From an uncultured Eubacteriales bacterium (GTDB lineage: Bacteria > Bacillota > Clostridia > Oscillospirales > CAG-272): a DNA stretch of 15,397 nt. Numbering within the stretch: position 1 is the stretch's first letter; each line of letters begins with the position of its first letter. Shown in pieces: positions 1 through 7,347 of the stretch. The notes below the pieces were generated by a model, which saw only the letters and a program-made list of their open reading frames with translations, had not been told where the DNA came from and searched no databases. A program made the translations under genes and the position numbers. Location: positions 1 through 15,397 of the forward strand of contig CAKRSS010000048.1 of assembly GCA_934401725.1 (NCBI GenBank), read 5' to 3'.

Positions 1-148
1 CCCGAGACCCCGCAAAACTTTCACAAAAAGGGAATGGCGGATGGGATGAGAGCGCGGGAACCGATAGTTCTCGGGGCTCTGTCCCGAACCCTGCTCGGGC
101 GGCTTTTGAAAAAGCCCCCGAGACCCCGCAAAACTTTCACAAAAAGGG
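1..148. repeat. Branched palindromic intergenic repeat with 32-bp direct repeat
   Basis: A 32-base sequence beginning CCCGAGACCCCGCAAAAC occurs exactly at 1-32 and again at 117-148, a period of 116, and the first copy is cut by the window edge. Between them an outer stem can form (69-78 with 113-123, one bulged C). It encloses a small stem (CCCGA with TCGGG) and a hairpin GGCTTTT/AAAAGCC near 98-113, giving a three-way-junction shape. No T-run follows, so it is not a standard terminator. No gene is credible here; the open frame across 34-480 has no family-like sequence and simply follows the repeat. It resembles the general class of extragenic palindromic repeats; its name and spread are unknown to me. 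Confidence 0.6.
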
Positions 149-186
149 CGAGTCAGAGTCTGTGGGATACCAAATCCTCGTACTCC

Positions 187-906
187 GGCGTCTTTCATAA
201 CTTTAACCCGCCCATTTTTCAAAGTTTTCGCCCGCCTTTGGGGAGGCGGCACGGGGCAAGGGCGAAGCTCTTGCCGTTGCGCACGTGTGGCGTTGGCCGC
301 GCTCCGCAGAGCGCGGAACGCTCTTTCATTAGCCGCCGCAGGCGGTGTATCTCTTTGGTCACAACGCGCCAGACGTGCTTCACAAACGGTGCTTCCACCG
401 TCCCGAAGGGGCACCGGACGCGAAGCAGGGCGGTGCTCGTCCATAACGTGATGTCGCATCGCACGCGCTTAAACGCCTAAAACCTCGCGCCCCGGCGTCC
501 CACAGACTTTAACCCGTCCATTTTCCAAAGTTTTCGCCCGCCTTTTCCAAAAGGCGGCGCGGGTCCAGCGCCGTGCGGCGTTGGCCGCGCTCCGCAGAGC
601 GCGGAATCTCCGCGTCGGCCGCCACAGATGGGGTACATTGTTCGCGGCAGCGCACCGGACGCGAAGCAGGGCGGTGCTCGTCCATAACGTGATGCCGCAA
701 CGTACGCACTTAAACGCCTAAAACCTTGCGCCCCGGCGTCTTTCATAACTTCAACCCGCCCATTTTTCAAAGTTTTCGCCCGCCTTTTTCAAAAGGCGGC
801 GCGAGTCCAGCGCCGCGTAGCGTTGGCCGCCGCCCGCAGGCGGCGGAACACCCCTTGCGCTGGTCGCCGCCCATATACGGCGGAACGCTCCCCCGCGCTT
901 CGCGGG
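187..906. repeat. Degenerate array of three GC-rich intergenic repeat units upstream of ntpI
   Basis: Three related units start at 187, 494 and 735 with the phrase GGCGTC followed by an ACTTTAACCCG-like stretch, CAAAGTTTTCGCCCGCC, and then a GGCGTTGGCCGC block. Units 1 and 2 share an identical 43-base stretch (411-453 and 652-694) and nearly identical tails ending TTAAACGCCTAAAACC. Unit 1 is longer (about 307 bp against 241 bp) and unit 3 ends early. Small palindromes recur within units, for example GCGCTCCGCAGAGCGC, CCGCCTTTT/AAAAGGCGG, and a perfect hairpin CCCGCG-CTT-CGCGGG at 892-906 just before the AT-rich ntpI leader. No credible protein is encoded on either strand. I could not recognise a convincing operon promoter in or after the array. 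Confidence 0.65.
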
Positions 907-957
907 ACTATTCCTGTAAAAATTCCTTTCATATAAATTCACGGAGGATAATGCAAA

Positions 958-2886
958 ATGTCAATTGTAGCAATGAAAAAGCTGACATTGCTGGCTTCCG
1001 GTGGAGACGTTGATGAGCTGATACGGCGGCTGATAAAGCTCCGGTGCGTGGACGTAGCGCGCGCGGAGGACGCCGAGGGACTGCGTTTCACCCCGTGCGA
1101 GGGTGAGGTCGCAGAGCTGGGAGCTCAGCTTGAGCAGGCAAAAGCGGCAATGTCCGCCCTGCGCAGGTACTCGCAGCAAAAGCACTCGCTGTTCCCGAAA
1201 CGCCGTGAGCTGGACTACGACGCGTTCGTCTCCGACGGACGCTACGCGCGCGCGCTCGATGCGGTTCGCGAGACCGGCGAGACGCGCGACGAAATCGCTC
1301 AGCTCGCACTCCGGCGCAAATCGCTCGAGGAGAGGCTCGTCACACTCGAACCGTGGAGCAACCTCGACATACCGCTCGGCACCCGCGAAACCGAAACCAC
1401 CCGCGTTACATTCGGCTCGGTGTCGGCTAAGCTGCCCGAGGAACGCTTCGCCGAGCTTCGGGAGGCCGGTGCCTGTGTCGAGACGGTCAACAGCGATAAG
1501 TCAGCGCGCTACATCGCAGTCTTTTTCCACAAATCTCAGGCGGACAACGTCGAAAAGCTGCTCGTCAAGTCCGGCTTCAATAAGGCCGCGCTCGACGGCT
1601 TCGACGGCTCGGCGCTCGAGGAGCACGGCAAAATCGAGCTCGAGCTCGTGAATATCGCAAAACGCGAGGTCGAACTCAACGATAAACTCCGCAAGCTTGC
1701 TCTCGCCCTAGACGACCTCGAGGCGCTCTGCGACGTCACCGAGACGCAAATGAACGCCGCGCGCACCAAGCTGCTGCTCGCGCAGACAAATTATTGCTCT
1801 GTCATGACCGCCTGGGTGCCCGCCGACCGTGTCGAACATGTCACACCCGTGCTCGACCGGTACATGTGCGCCTATGAGCTCGAGGACCCCACCGAGGACG
1901 ACGACCCGCCTGTCCTGCTTAAGAACAACGAGTTCGCCAAGAGCTTCGAGTGGGTGGTCGGCATGTACTCCTACCCCAAGTACGGAACGTACGACCCCAC
2001 CTTCATCATGTCTATCTTCTATTGCCTCATCTTCGGCATGATGTTCGCCGACTTCGGCTACGGAATTCTCATGATAATCGCCTGCTTCGGCGCTGTCAGG
2101 CTGCTGAAGCCCAAGGAGAGCATGAAGCGCTTTCTGCTCATGTTCGGCTGGTGTGGCTTCGGAAGTGCGCTTATGGGCGTGCTGTTCGGCGGCTACTTCG
2201 GCGATCTGCCGCTCCAGATTATGTCCAATCTGATAGGCGTCGATGCTCCGAAAACGCTTGCCATACTCGTAGACCCGCTCGTCGACCCCATGAGCTTTAT
2301 GATTTACTCGCTCATCATGGGCGGCATTCACCTTGTCTCGGGCATGGCGCTCAAGCTGTATATCACATGGCACGACGGTCATCCGCTCGACGCTATACTC
2401 GATACCGTCCCCATCTGGCTGCTCTTCGGCGGGCTCGGACTGCTCGTCCTTGACCCCGCCGTCGGCAAGTGGGTGGCGCTCGCGGGCGTTGTCGCTATGG
2501 TGCTGACCCAGGGGCGCAAAAACAAAAACATCTTTATGAAGCTCGGCGGCGGCCTTTACAGCCTTTACGGGCTCATAAATTTCGCCTCCGACCTCATTTC
2601 CTACTCGCGCATAATGGCGCTGGGTCTCGCCTCCGCCGTCGTCGCGCAGGTCGTCAACATTCTGGCGACTATGATGGGCGGCAGCGTCGTCGGGTCGTTT
2701 TTCATGGTACTGGTGCTCATTGTCGGGCACGCGCTCAATATGGTCATCAATATCCTCGGTTCGTTCGTCCACACGAGCCGACTGCAATATATCGAGTTCT
2801 TCGGTAAGTTCTTTACTGAGGGCGGACGTATCTTCAAGCCGGCATCTCCGGCCGATAACTACACCATTGATAACAGTAATATATAA
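958..2886 (+). CDS. ntpI: V/A-type ATP synthase subunit I (membrane stator, a-subunit homologue)
   Basis: This 642-residue protein is the static membrane subunit that forms the ion half-channels against the proteolipid ring and anchors the peripheral stalk. Residues 1 to about 330 are a charged, partly coiled-coil cytosolic arm opening with MSIVAMKKLTLLA, typical of the family. The rest is a multi-span membrane part with the family motifs FGMMFADFGYG (D365) and SYSRIMALGLASA, whose R551 corresponds to the essential channel arginine. Length is normal for bacterial subunit I. The start at 958 has GGAGG at 943-947; an ATG at 951 opens a different, short frame. It is the first recognisable gene of the ATPase operon. 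The small subunit gene that precedes ntpI in Enterococcus hirae is not present upstream. Confidence 0.96.
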   Translation: MSIVAMKKLTLLASGGDVDELIRRLIKLRCVDVARAEDAEGLRFTPCEGEVAELGAQLEQAKAAMSALRRYSQQKHSLFPKRRELDYDAFVSDGRYARALDAVRETGETRDEIAQLALRRKSLEERLVTLEPWSNLDIPLGTRETETTRVTFGSVSAKLPEERFAELREAGACVETVNSDKSARYIAVFFHKSQADNVEKLLVKSGFNKAALDGFDGSALEEHGKIELELVNIAKREVELNDKLRKLALALDDLEALCDVTETQMNAARTKLLLAQTNYCSVMTAWVPADRVEHVTPVLDRYMCAYELEDPTEDDDPPVLLKNNEFAKSFEWVVGMYSYPKYGTYDPTFIMSIFYCLIFGMMFADFGYGILMIIACFGAVRLLKPKESMKRFLLMFGWCGFGSALMGVLFGGYFGDLPLQIMSNLIGVDAPKTLAILVDPLVDPMSFMIYSLIMGGIHLVSGMALKLYITWHDGHPLDAILDTVPIWLLFGGLGLLVLDPAVGKWVALAGVVAMVLTQGRKNKNIFMKLGGGLYSLYGLINFASDLISYSRIMALGLASAVVAQVVNILATMMGGSVVGSFFMVLVLIVGHALNMVINILGSFVHTSRLQYIEFFGKFFTEGGRIFKPASPADNYTIDNSNI

Positions 2887-2908
2887 ATATTAAAAGGAGA
2901 AAATAACA

Positions 2909-3490
2909 ATGGGAAACTTTTTGGTAGGTGCGCTCACGGGCGCAAACGACATGGTCACGGCGGTCGTCGCTAACGAGGAAGTCAGATACAGATTCATGGA
3001 CTTTATCAGAGAGCTTACCTCCGGACTTAACCTCGCGCTCGTCGGTATCGCTATCGCTATGATAGTCGCCGGTATGGGCTCTGCTAAGGCGGTCGGTAAG
3101 GCCGGTGAGGCCGTCGCGGGCCTTATGGCTGAGAATCCCTCGCTGTTCGGTAAGGCTGTTATTCTTCAGGCGCTCCCCGGCACACAGGGACTTTACGGCT
3201 TCATCACCGCGTTCGTTATGATTATCAAGCTGGGCTTCATCGGCGGCAGCGTCCCCGAGCTGACCTTCGCACAGGGCATGTACTTCATCTTCGCCTCTCT
3301 CCCCGTCGCTATAGTCGGGTACTTCTCGGCGCTCAAGCAGGGAAGAGTCGCGTCTGCCGGTATCACGCTTATGGCAAAGCAGCCTGAGGCGAGCGGCAAG
3401 TCCATCACCTCTGCGGGTCTGGTTGAGCTTTACGCCATCTTCTCGCTGGTCGTCTCGCTGTTTCTGGTGCTCTTCGCCCCCATCGGCTGA
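2909..3490 (+). CDS. ntpK: V/A-type ATPase proteolipid subunit K (16-kDa type, predicted Na+-binding)
   Basis: This 193-residue rotor-ring subunit has two fused helical hairpins. Compared from memory with Enterococcus hirae NtpK, the Na+-coordinating positions are all kept: L89, T92 and Q93 in LPGTQGLYGF, Q144 in ALKQGRVASAG, and E173 in LVELYAI, plus the supporting Y96. They match E. hirae L61, T64, Q65, Q110, E139 and Y68. This predicts Na+ rather than H+ transport. The protein is longer than the usual roughly 156 residues. About 28 extra residues precede the region aligning with the E. hirae start, and about six more lie in the loop between hairpins. The start at 2909 is backed by AAAAGGAGA at 2892-2900; no ribosome binding site precedes the internal ATG at 2996. 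It lies 22 bases after ntpI. Confidence 0.95.
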   Translation: MGNFLVGALTGANDMVTAVVANEEVRYRFMDFIRELTSGLNLALVGIAIAMIVAGMGSAKAVGKAGEAVAGLMAENPSLFGKAVILQALPGTQGLYGFITAFVMIIKLGFIGGSVPELTFAQGMYFIFASLPVAIVGYFSALKQGRVASAGITLMAKQPEASGKSITSAGLVELYAIFSLVVSLFLVLFAPIG

Positions 3491-3505
3491 TAAACTACTG
3501 ACGGC

Positions 3506-4174
3506 ATGACAGGACTTGATAAAATAACCTCAAAAATTCTCGCCGACGCCAATGAGGACGCCCGCCGCACTCTTGAGGCGGCCGAGGCGCAGTGCCGGCA
3601 GATTGCCGCCGAGCTCTCTGAGCGCGAGACGGCTATATGCTCCGCCCTTAACGACGAGGCCGAGAGAGAGGCCAATGACGTCATCTCCCGTGCCAAGTCC
3701 TCGGCGGCGCTTGAAAAGCGAAATATAACCATGGCGGCGCGCAGCCGCCTTGTCGACGCCGCGTTCGCGCGGGCGCGCGAGAAACTTCTCGGGCAGACCC
3801 GCGGCGACTACATCGCCTTTCTCGCGCGGCTGACCTGCTCGGCCTTCGCAGAGCAGGTAGAGACCGAGCGCGTCAACCGCGAGCTCTACGGCGACGACGA
3901 TATGCCCGAAATCGAATGCTACGAGCTCATTCTGAACGCCTCCGACCGCGCAAAGCTGGGTCGGGACGTGCTGGGAGCCGTCCGCAATCAGCTTGCGGGA
4001 CGCGTGCCGCATGAGCTTGTCGAGCGGCTGAAGCTCGCGGATGAGGAAGCAAACATCGAGGGCGGAATAATTCTGCGCTACGGCGACGTTGAGATAAACT
4101 GCTCGGTCGGGATGCTGCTCGCAGGCCTGCGCGACGAGCTGGAGGCCGCGGTATGCGGCGCGCTGTTCGCCTGA
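3506..4174 (+). CDS. ntpE: V/A-type ATP synthase subunit E (peripheral stalk)
   Basis: This 222-residue cytosolic protein is the long peripheral-stalk subunit that ties the catalytic head to subunit I. Residues 1 to about 85 are a charged Ala/Glu/Arg-rich helix expected to form a coiled coil. The C-terminal half ends in a globular domain with IEGGIILRYGDVEINCSV, the characteristic subunit E signature (GG followed by a short strand). In known V/A enzymes E pairs with a small helical partner (NtpF/AhaH type), which is not encoded in this window. The start at 3506 lies 15 bases after ntpK. It has no clear Shine-Dalgarno sequence, unlike most of the operon, so translational coupling or low expression is possible. 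Confidence 0.93.
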   Translation: MTGLDKITSKILADANEDARRTLEAAEAQCRQIAAELSERETAICSALNDEAEREANDVISRAKSSAALEKRNITMAARSRLVDAAFARAREKLLGQTRGDYIAFLARLTCSAFAEQVETERVNRELYGDDDMPEIECYELILNASDRAKLGRDVLGAVRNQLAGRVPHELVERLKLADEEANIEGGIILRYGDVEINCSVGMLLAGLRDELEAAVCGALFA

Positions 4175-4201
4175 TGCAGGGAAGGGAAAAGGTGCATTTG
4201 A

Positions 4202-5224
4202 ATGAGATATGACGATACCGCATATATGTTCAGCTCGGCACGCATACGCTCCATGGAGACGCATATGCTCAGCGCCGAGGCGTGTGAGCGGTTTGTCGGC
4301 GCGCGGTCGTCGGAGGAGATAATAGCGTCCCTCGGCGAGTTCGGGTGCCGGACTGTCAGCACCACGGGCGCGGACGGCGAGAGAGTCGACCGCGAGGCGT
4401 CGCTTATGACCATGCTCGTGGACGCCTTCCGCGAGGTCAAGGAAATGCTCCCGACTCCCGACGCGGTGGTGTTTCTACAGTACAAATACGATTGCAACAA
4501 CATAAAGTCGCTGCTCAAATGCCGCGTTCGCGGAGTGGAGCCGACGGGTATGCTGTCGGACGCTGGAAGCGTGCCGCTTGAGGCGCTGCGCGAGGCCGTC
4601 GGGAGCGGTGACTTTTCGGTGCTGCCCCGCAATATGGCCGCGGCGGCGGGCGAGGCGTACAAAAACTGCCTGCGCACCGCCGACACGCAGAGCATAGACC
4701 TCACGCTCGACCGCGCCTGCTTCGCCGACATGGCCGGGACGGCAGAGGCGAGCGGAGTTCCCTTCGCGCGCCGGTACGTCGCCACGCTGACGGACCTCAC
4801 CAACCTCGCTATGACGTTGCGCGTCATACGCATGGGCGGGAGCGCCGGGCGTAGTGAGAGCGGCTCGCGGCTGCTCGAGGCGGCACTGCTGCCCGGCGGA
4901 AATGTCGCGCCGGATGCATGGCTTAGCCTGCTTGGCGAGGGCGAGGAGGCGCTGTGGCGCTTTGTCCGCAAGGGCGAGTATGCCCCCGTGGCAGAGACCT
5001 GCGGCATCGGAACGCCGCTCTCGGCCGTCGAGCGCGCGACAGACGCGCGCCTGATGGCGCTCGTCCGCGAGGCGCGCTGGCTGCCCTTCGGAGCGGAGCT
5101 GGCCGTCGCCTACCTTGTGGGGCTCGAGGTCGGCATCAAAAACCTCCGCATAATCATGGCGGGTAAGGACGCGCACAACGACGCGGCCGCTATCCGGGAG
5201 AGGCTGAGGGAAATGTATGTATAA
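4202..5224 (+). CDS. ntpC: V/A-type ATP synthase subunit C (d/AC39 family, rotor-ring adaptor)
   Basis: This 340-residue protein belongs to the AC39/subunit d family, the funnel-shaped adaptor that sits on the proteolipid ring and receives the central axle. Evidence is its length, its mainly helical composition, the family-like N-terminus (RYDDTAYMFSSARIRSMETHML) split over a conserved start region, the KYDCNNIKSLLKCR motif near residue 97, and the C-terminal VGLEVGIKNLRIIMAGK motif near residue 310, both diagnostic for this family. AAAAGG at 4187-4192 lies about nine bases before the ATG, and an in-frame stop lies directly upstream, so the start is firm. It overlaps the next gene by 8 bases, which argues for coupled translation. 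Confidence 0.93.
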   Translation: MRYDDTAYMFSSARIRSMETHMLSAEACERFVGARSSEEIIASLGEFGCRTVSTTGADGERVDREASLMTMLVDAFREVKEMLPTPDAVVFLQYKYDCNNIKSLLKCRVRGVEPTGMLSDAGSVPLEALREAVGSGDFSVLPRNMAAAAGEAYKNCLRTADTQSIDLTLDRACFADMAGTAEASGVPFARRYVATLTDLTNLAMTLRVIRMGGSAGRSESGSRLLEAALLPGGNVAPDAWLSLLGEGEEALWRFVRKGEYAPVAETCGIGTPLSAVERATDARLMALVREARWLPFGAELAVAYLVGLEVGIKNLRIIMAGKDAHNDAAAIRERLREMYV

Positions 5225-5537
5225 AATCGGAATTATCGGCGAGCGCGACAGCGTGCTCGGCTTCATGTCGCTGGGCTTTGCCGTCCACGAGGCGGCGGAC
5301 CCGGCCGAGGCCGGACGCATACTGCACAGGCTCGTCAAGAGCGGGGAGTACGCGGTGATTTTCCTTGTGGAGAACTACGCCGCCGAGCTCGAGGAGGAGT
5401 GCGAGCGCTACCGCGACGCGCCCCTGCCCGCAATTATATCCATACCCGGCGTGTCCGGGAACACGGGCTACGGCATGGCCGCAATACGCAGCGCGGTTGA
5501 GCGCGCTGTGGGTGCCGACATCATATTCAAAAATTAA
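5217..5537 (+). CDS. ntpG: V/A-type ATP synthase subunit F (central stalk; NtpG in Enterococcus naming)
   Basis: This 106-residue protein is the small central-stalk subunit that binds the axle subunit D. It has the expected Rossmann-like open fold. It starts with MYKIGIIGERDSVLGFMSLG, then has strand AVIFLVENYA near residue 45, and the PLPAIISIPG segment followed by a glycine-rich turn and a C-terminal helix. The symbol follows Enterococcus hirae, where NtpG is the F-type subunit; many annotations would call this ntpF or atpF. The gene overlaps ntpC by 8 bases and has GAGGG at 5206-5210 inside ntpC. Confidence 0.92.
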   Translation: MYKIGIIGERDSVLGFMSLGFAVHEAADPAEAGRILHRLVKSGEYAVIFLVENYAAELEEECERYRDAPLPAIISIPGVSGNTGYGMAAIRSAVERAVGADIIFKN

Positions 5538-5560
5538 ACCGGAAAGGCGTAGCTTAAATT

Positions 5561-7330
5561 ATGGTTGAAGGAAAAATACTGAAGGTTTCGGGACCTCTGG
5601 TCGTGGCCGAGGGTATGCGCGAGGCGAATATGTTCGACGTGGTGCGTGTCGGTGAGAACCGCCTTATCGGCGAGATTATCGAGATGCACGGCGACCGCGC
5701 GTCCATTCAGGTCTACGAGGAGACGGCAGGCATCGGACGCGGCGACCGCGTCGTGTCGACGGGCGCGCCGCTTTCCGTTGAGCTGGGGCCGGGCCTTGTC
5801 AAGAATATTTACGACGGTATCCAGCGCCCGCTGGAGACCATGCGCGAGAAAATCGGTGCGAACCTGGTGCGCGGCGTCGACGAGCCCGCGCTCGACCGCG
5901 AGCGCAAGTGGCACTTTGTGCCCGTCGCCAAGTTCGGCGACACCGTGTCGGGCGGCGACGTGCTGGGATATGTAGAAGAGACCGAGGTCATAAAGCATAA
6001 GATTATGGTCGCGCCCAAAAAGAGCGGCGTCATCGAGGAGCTGCGCGAGGGCGACTTCACCGTCACCGACCGCATCGGCCGCCTGCGTCTTGCCGACGGC
6101 TCGCTTGAGGATCTCACGCTTATGCAGAAGTGGCCGGTGCGTGTCGCAAGGCCTTATATCGAGAAGCTGCCCCCCGTCGAGCCTATGGTGACGGGTCAGC
6201 GCAACGTCGACTCGCTCTTCCCCATCGCCCGCGGCGGTACGGCCTGCATCCCCGGCCCCTTCGGCTCGGGCAAGACGGTCGTCCAGCACCAGCTGGCCAA
6301 GTGGAGCGACGTTGACCTGGTCGTCTACATCGGCTGTGGCGAGCGCGGAAACGAGATGACCGACGTTCTGCGCGAGTTCCCCGAGATTATCGACCCCAAG
6401 ACGGGCAAGTCGCTCATGGAGCGCACCGTCCTTATCGCAAACACTTCGGATATGCCTGTGGCGGCCCGTGAGGCGTCCGTCTACACCGGCATTACTATAG
6501 CCGAATATTTCAGAGACATGGGATATGCGGTCGCCGTTATAGCCGACTCCACCTCGCGCTGGGCCGAGGCTCTGCGTGAGATGTCGGGACGTCTCGAGGA
6601 GATGCCCGGTGAGGAGGGCTACCCGGCCTACCTTACCACCCGTCTCGCTCAGTTCTATGAGCGCGCCGGAAAGGTCGTCTGCCTCGGCGCTGACCGCAGA
6701 GAGGGCGCGCTGTCCGCTATCGGAGCCGTGTCGCCCGCAGGCGGTGATATTTCCGAGCCTGTCACACAGGCGACGCTGCGTATAGTCAAGGTGTTCTGGG
6801 GGCTGGATTCCCAGCTGGCCTATCGCCGTCACTTCCCCGCCATCAACTGGCTCAATTCCTATTCGCTTTACCGCGACCGCCTCTCGGGCTGGTTCGCAGA
6901 CAACGTCGCCGCCGACTGGAACGCCAACATCGCGCGCTGCATGAAGACACTTCAGGAGGAGAGCAGCCTCGACGAGATAGTCAAGCTGGTCGGTATCGAC
7001 GCGCTGTCTGCCGACGACCGACTGACGCTCGAGGTCGCACGCTCCATCCGCGAGGACTTTTTGCAGCAGGACGCCATGGGCGAGTTCGACAGCTACTGCC
7101 CGCTTGAGAAGCAGCATGATTTGCTGTCGCTCATCTTCTGCTTTGAGGACAAGGCGAGAGCCGCCGTCGCCGCGGGAGCCGACATCCAGAAGGTGTCCGA
7201 CCTGCCCGTGCGCGAGAAAATCGGCCGCGCCAAGGAGCTCGCGACCGAGACCTACCGCGCCGAGCTCGACAAGATCCGCCACCAGATAGACACCGAGCTT
7301 GAAAAGCTGGTGTCCGAGAGCGCCGAGTGA
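5561..7330 (+). CDS. ntpA: V/A-type ATP synthase catalytic subunit A
   Basis: This 589-residue protein is the nucleotide-hydrolysing head subunit (A3B3). The Walker A motif GPFGSGKT lies at 232-239 with K238. The catalytic glutamate motif GERGNE follows with E261, the same numbers as in Enterococcus hirae NtpA from memory. Also visible are the A-specific non-homologous region (about 110-200), the SRWAEALREMSGRLEEMPGE motif around 330-350, and a helical C-terminal domain. Length is normal. The ribosome binding site is GGAAAGG at 5541-5547, spaced rather long (13 bases). The gene lies 23 bases after ntpG, and its stop codon overlaps the spare GTG upstream of ntpB. Confidence 0.97.
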   Translation: MVEGKILKVSGPLVVAEGMREANMFDVVRVGENRLIGEIIEMHGDRASIQVYEETAGIGRGDRVVSTGAPLSVELGPGLVKNIYDGIQRPLETMREKIGANLVRGVDEPALDRERKWHFVPVAKFGDTVSGGDVLGYVEETEVIKHKIMVAPKKSGVIEELREGDFTVTDRIGRLRLADGSLEDLTLMQKWPVRVARPYIEKLPPVEPMVTGQRNVDSLFPIARGGTACIPGPFGSGKTVVQHQLAKWSDVDLVVYIGCGERGNEMTDVLREFPEIIDPKTGKSLMERTVLIANTSDMPVAAREASVYTGITIAEYFRDMGYAVAVIADSTSRWAEALREMSGRLEEMPGEEGYPAYLTTRLAQFYERAGKVVCLGADRREGALSAIGAVSPAGGDISEPVTQATLRIVKVFWGLDSQLAYRRHFPAINWLNSYSLYRDRLSGWFADNVAADWNANIARCMKTLQEESSLDEIVKLVGIDALSADDRLTLEVARSIREDFLQQDAMGEFDSYCPLEKQHDLLSLIFCFEDKARAAVAAGADIQKVSDLPVREKIGRAKELATETYRAELDKIRHQIDTELEKLVSESAE

Positions 7331-7334
7331 GAGT

Positions 7335-7340
7335 GAGGAG
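7335..7340 (+). promoter_or_regulatory. Ribosome binding site that fixes the ntpB start
   Basis: GAGGAG lies 7 bases before the ATG at 7348. It favours that ATG over the in-frame GTG at 7327, which overlaps the ntpA stop codon. Starting at the GTG would add seven residues (MRVRRSK) that are partly the translated ribosome binding site and have no family counterpart. Confidence 0.8.
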
Positions 7341-7347
7341 AAGCAAA

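Noticed and set aside
34..480. Open frame of 148 codons on the plus strand near the left edge
   Set aside because: It runs across two unrelated repeat families, is rich in Arg, Pro and Ser, has no ribosome binding site, and matches no family I know.
911..937. Possible promoter with TATAAA at 932-937 upstream of ntpI
   Set aside because: No acceptable -35 box at 16-18 bases, and the predicted start would fall in the ribosome binding site.
1708..2787. Long minus-strand open frame opposite ntpI
   Set aside because: It is His/Asp/Glu-rich with the composition typical of the antisense of a GC-rich gene, and ntpI is certain.
7327..7347. GTG start for ntpB overlapping the ntpA stop
   Set aside because: The extra seven residues include the translated Shine-Dalgarno region, and GAGGAG is well placed only for the ATG at 7348.
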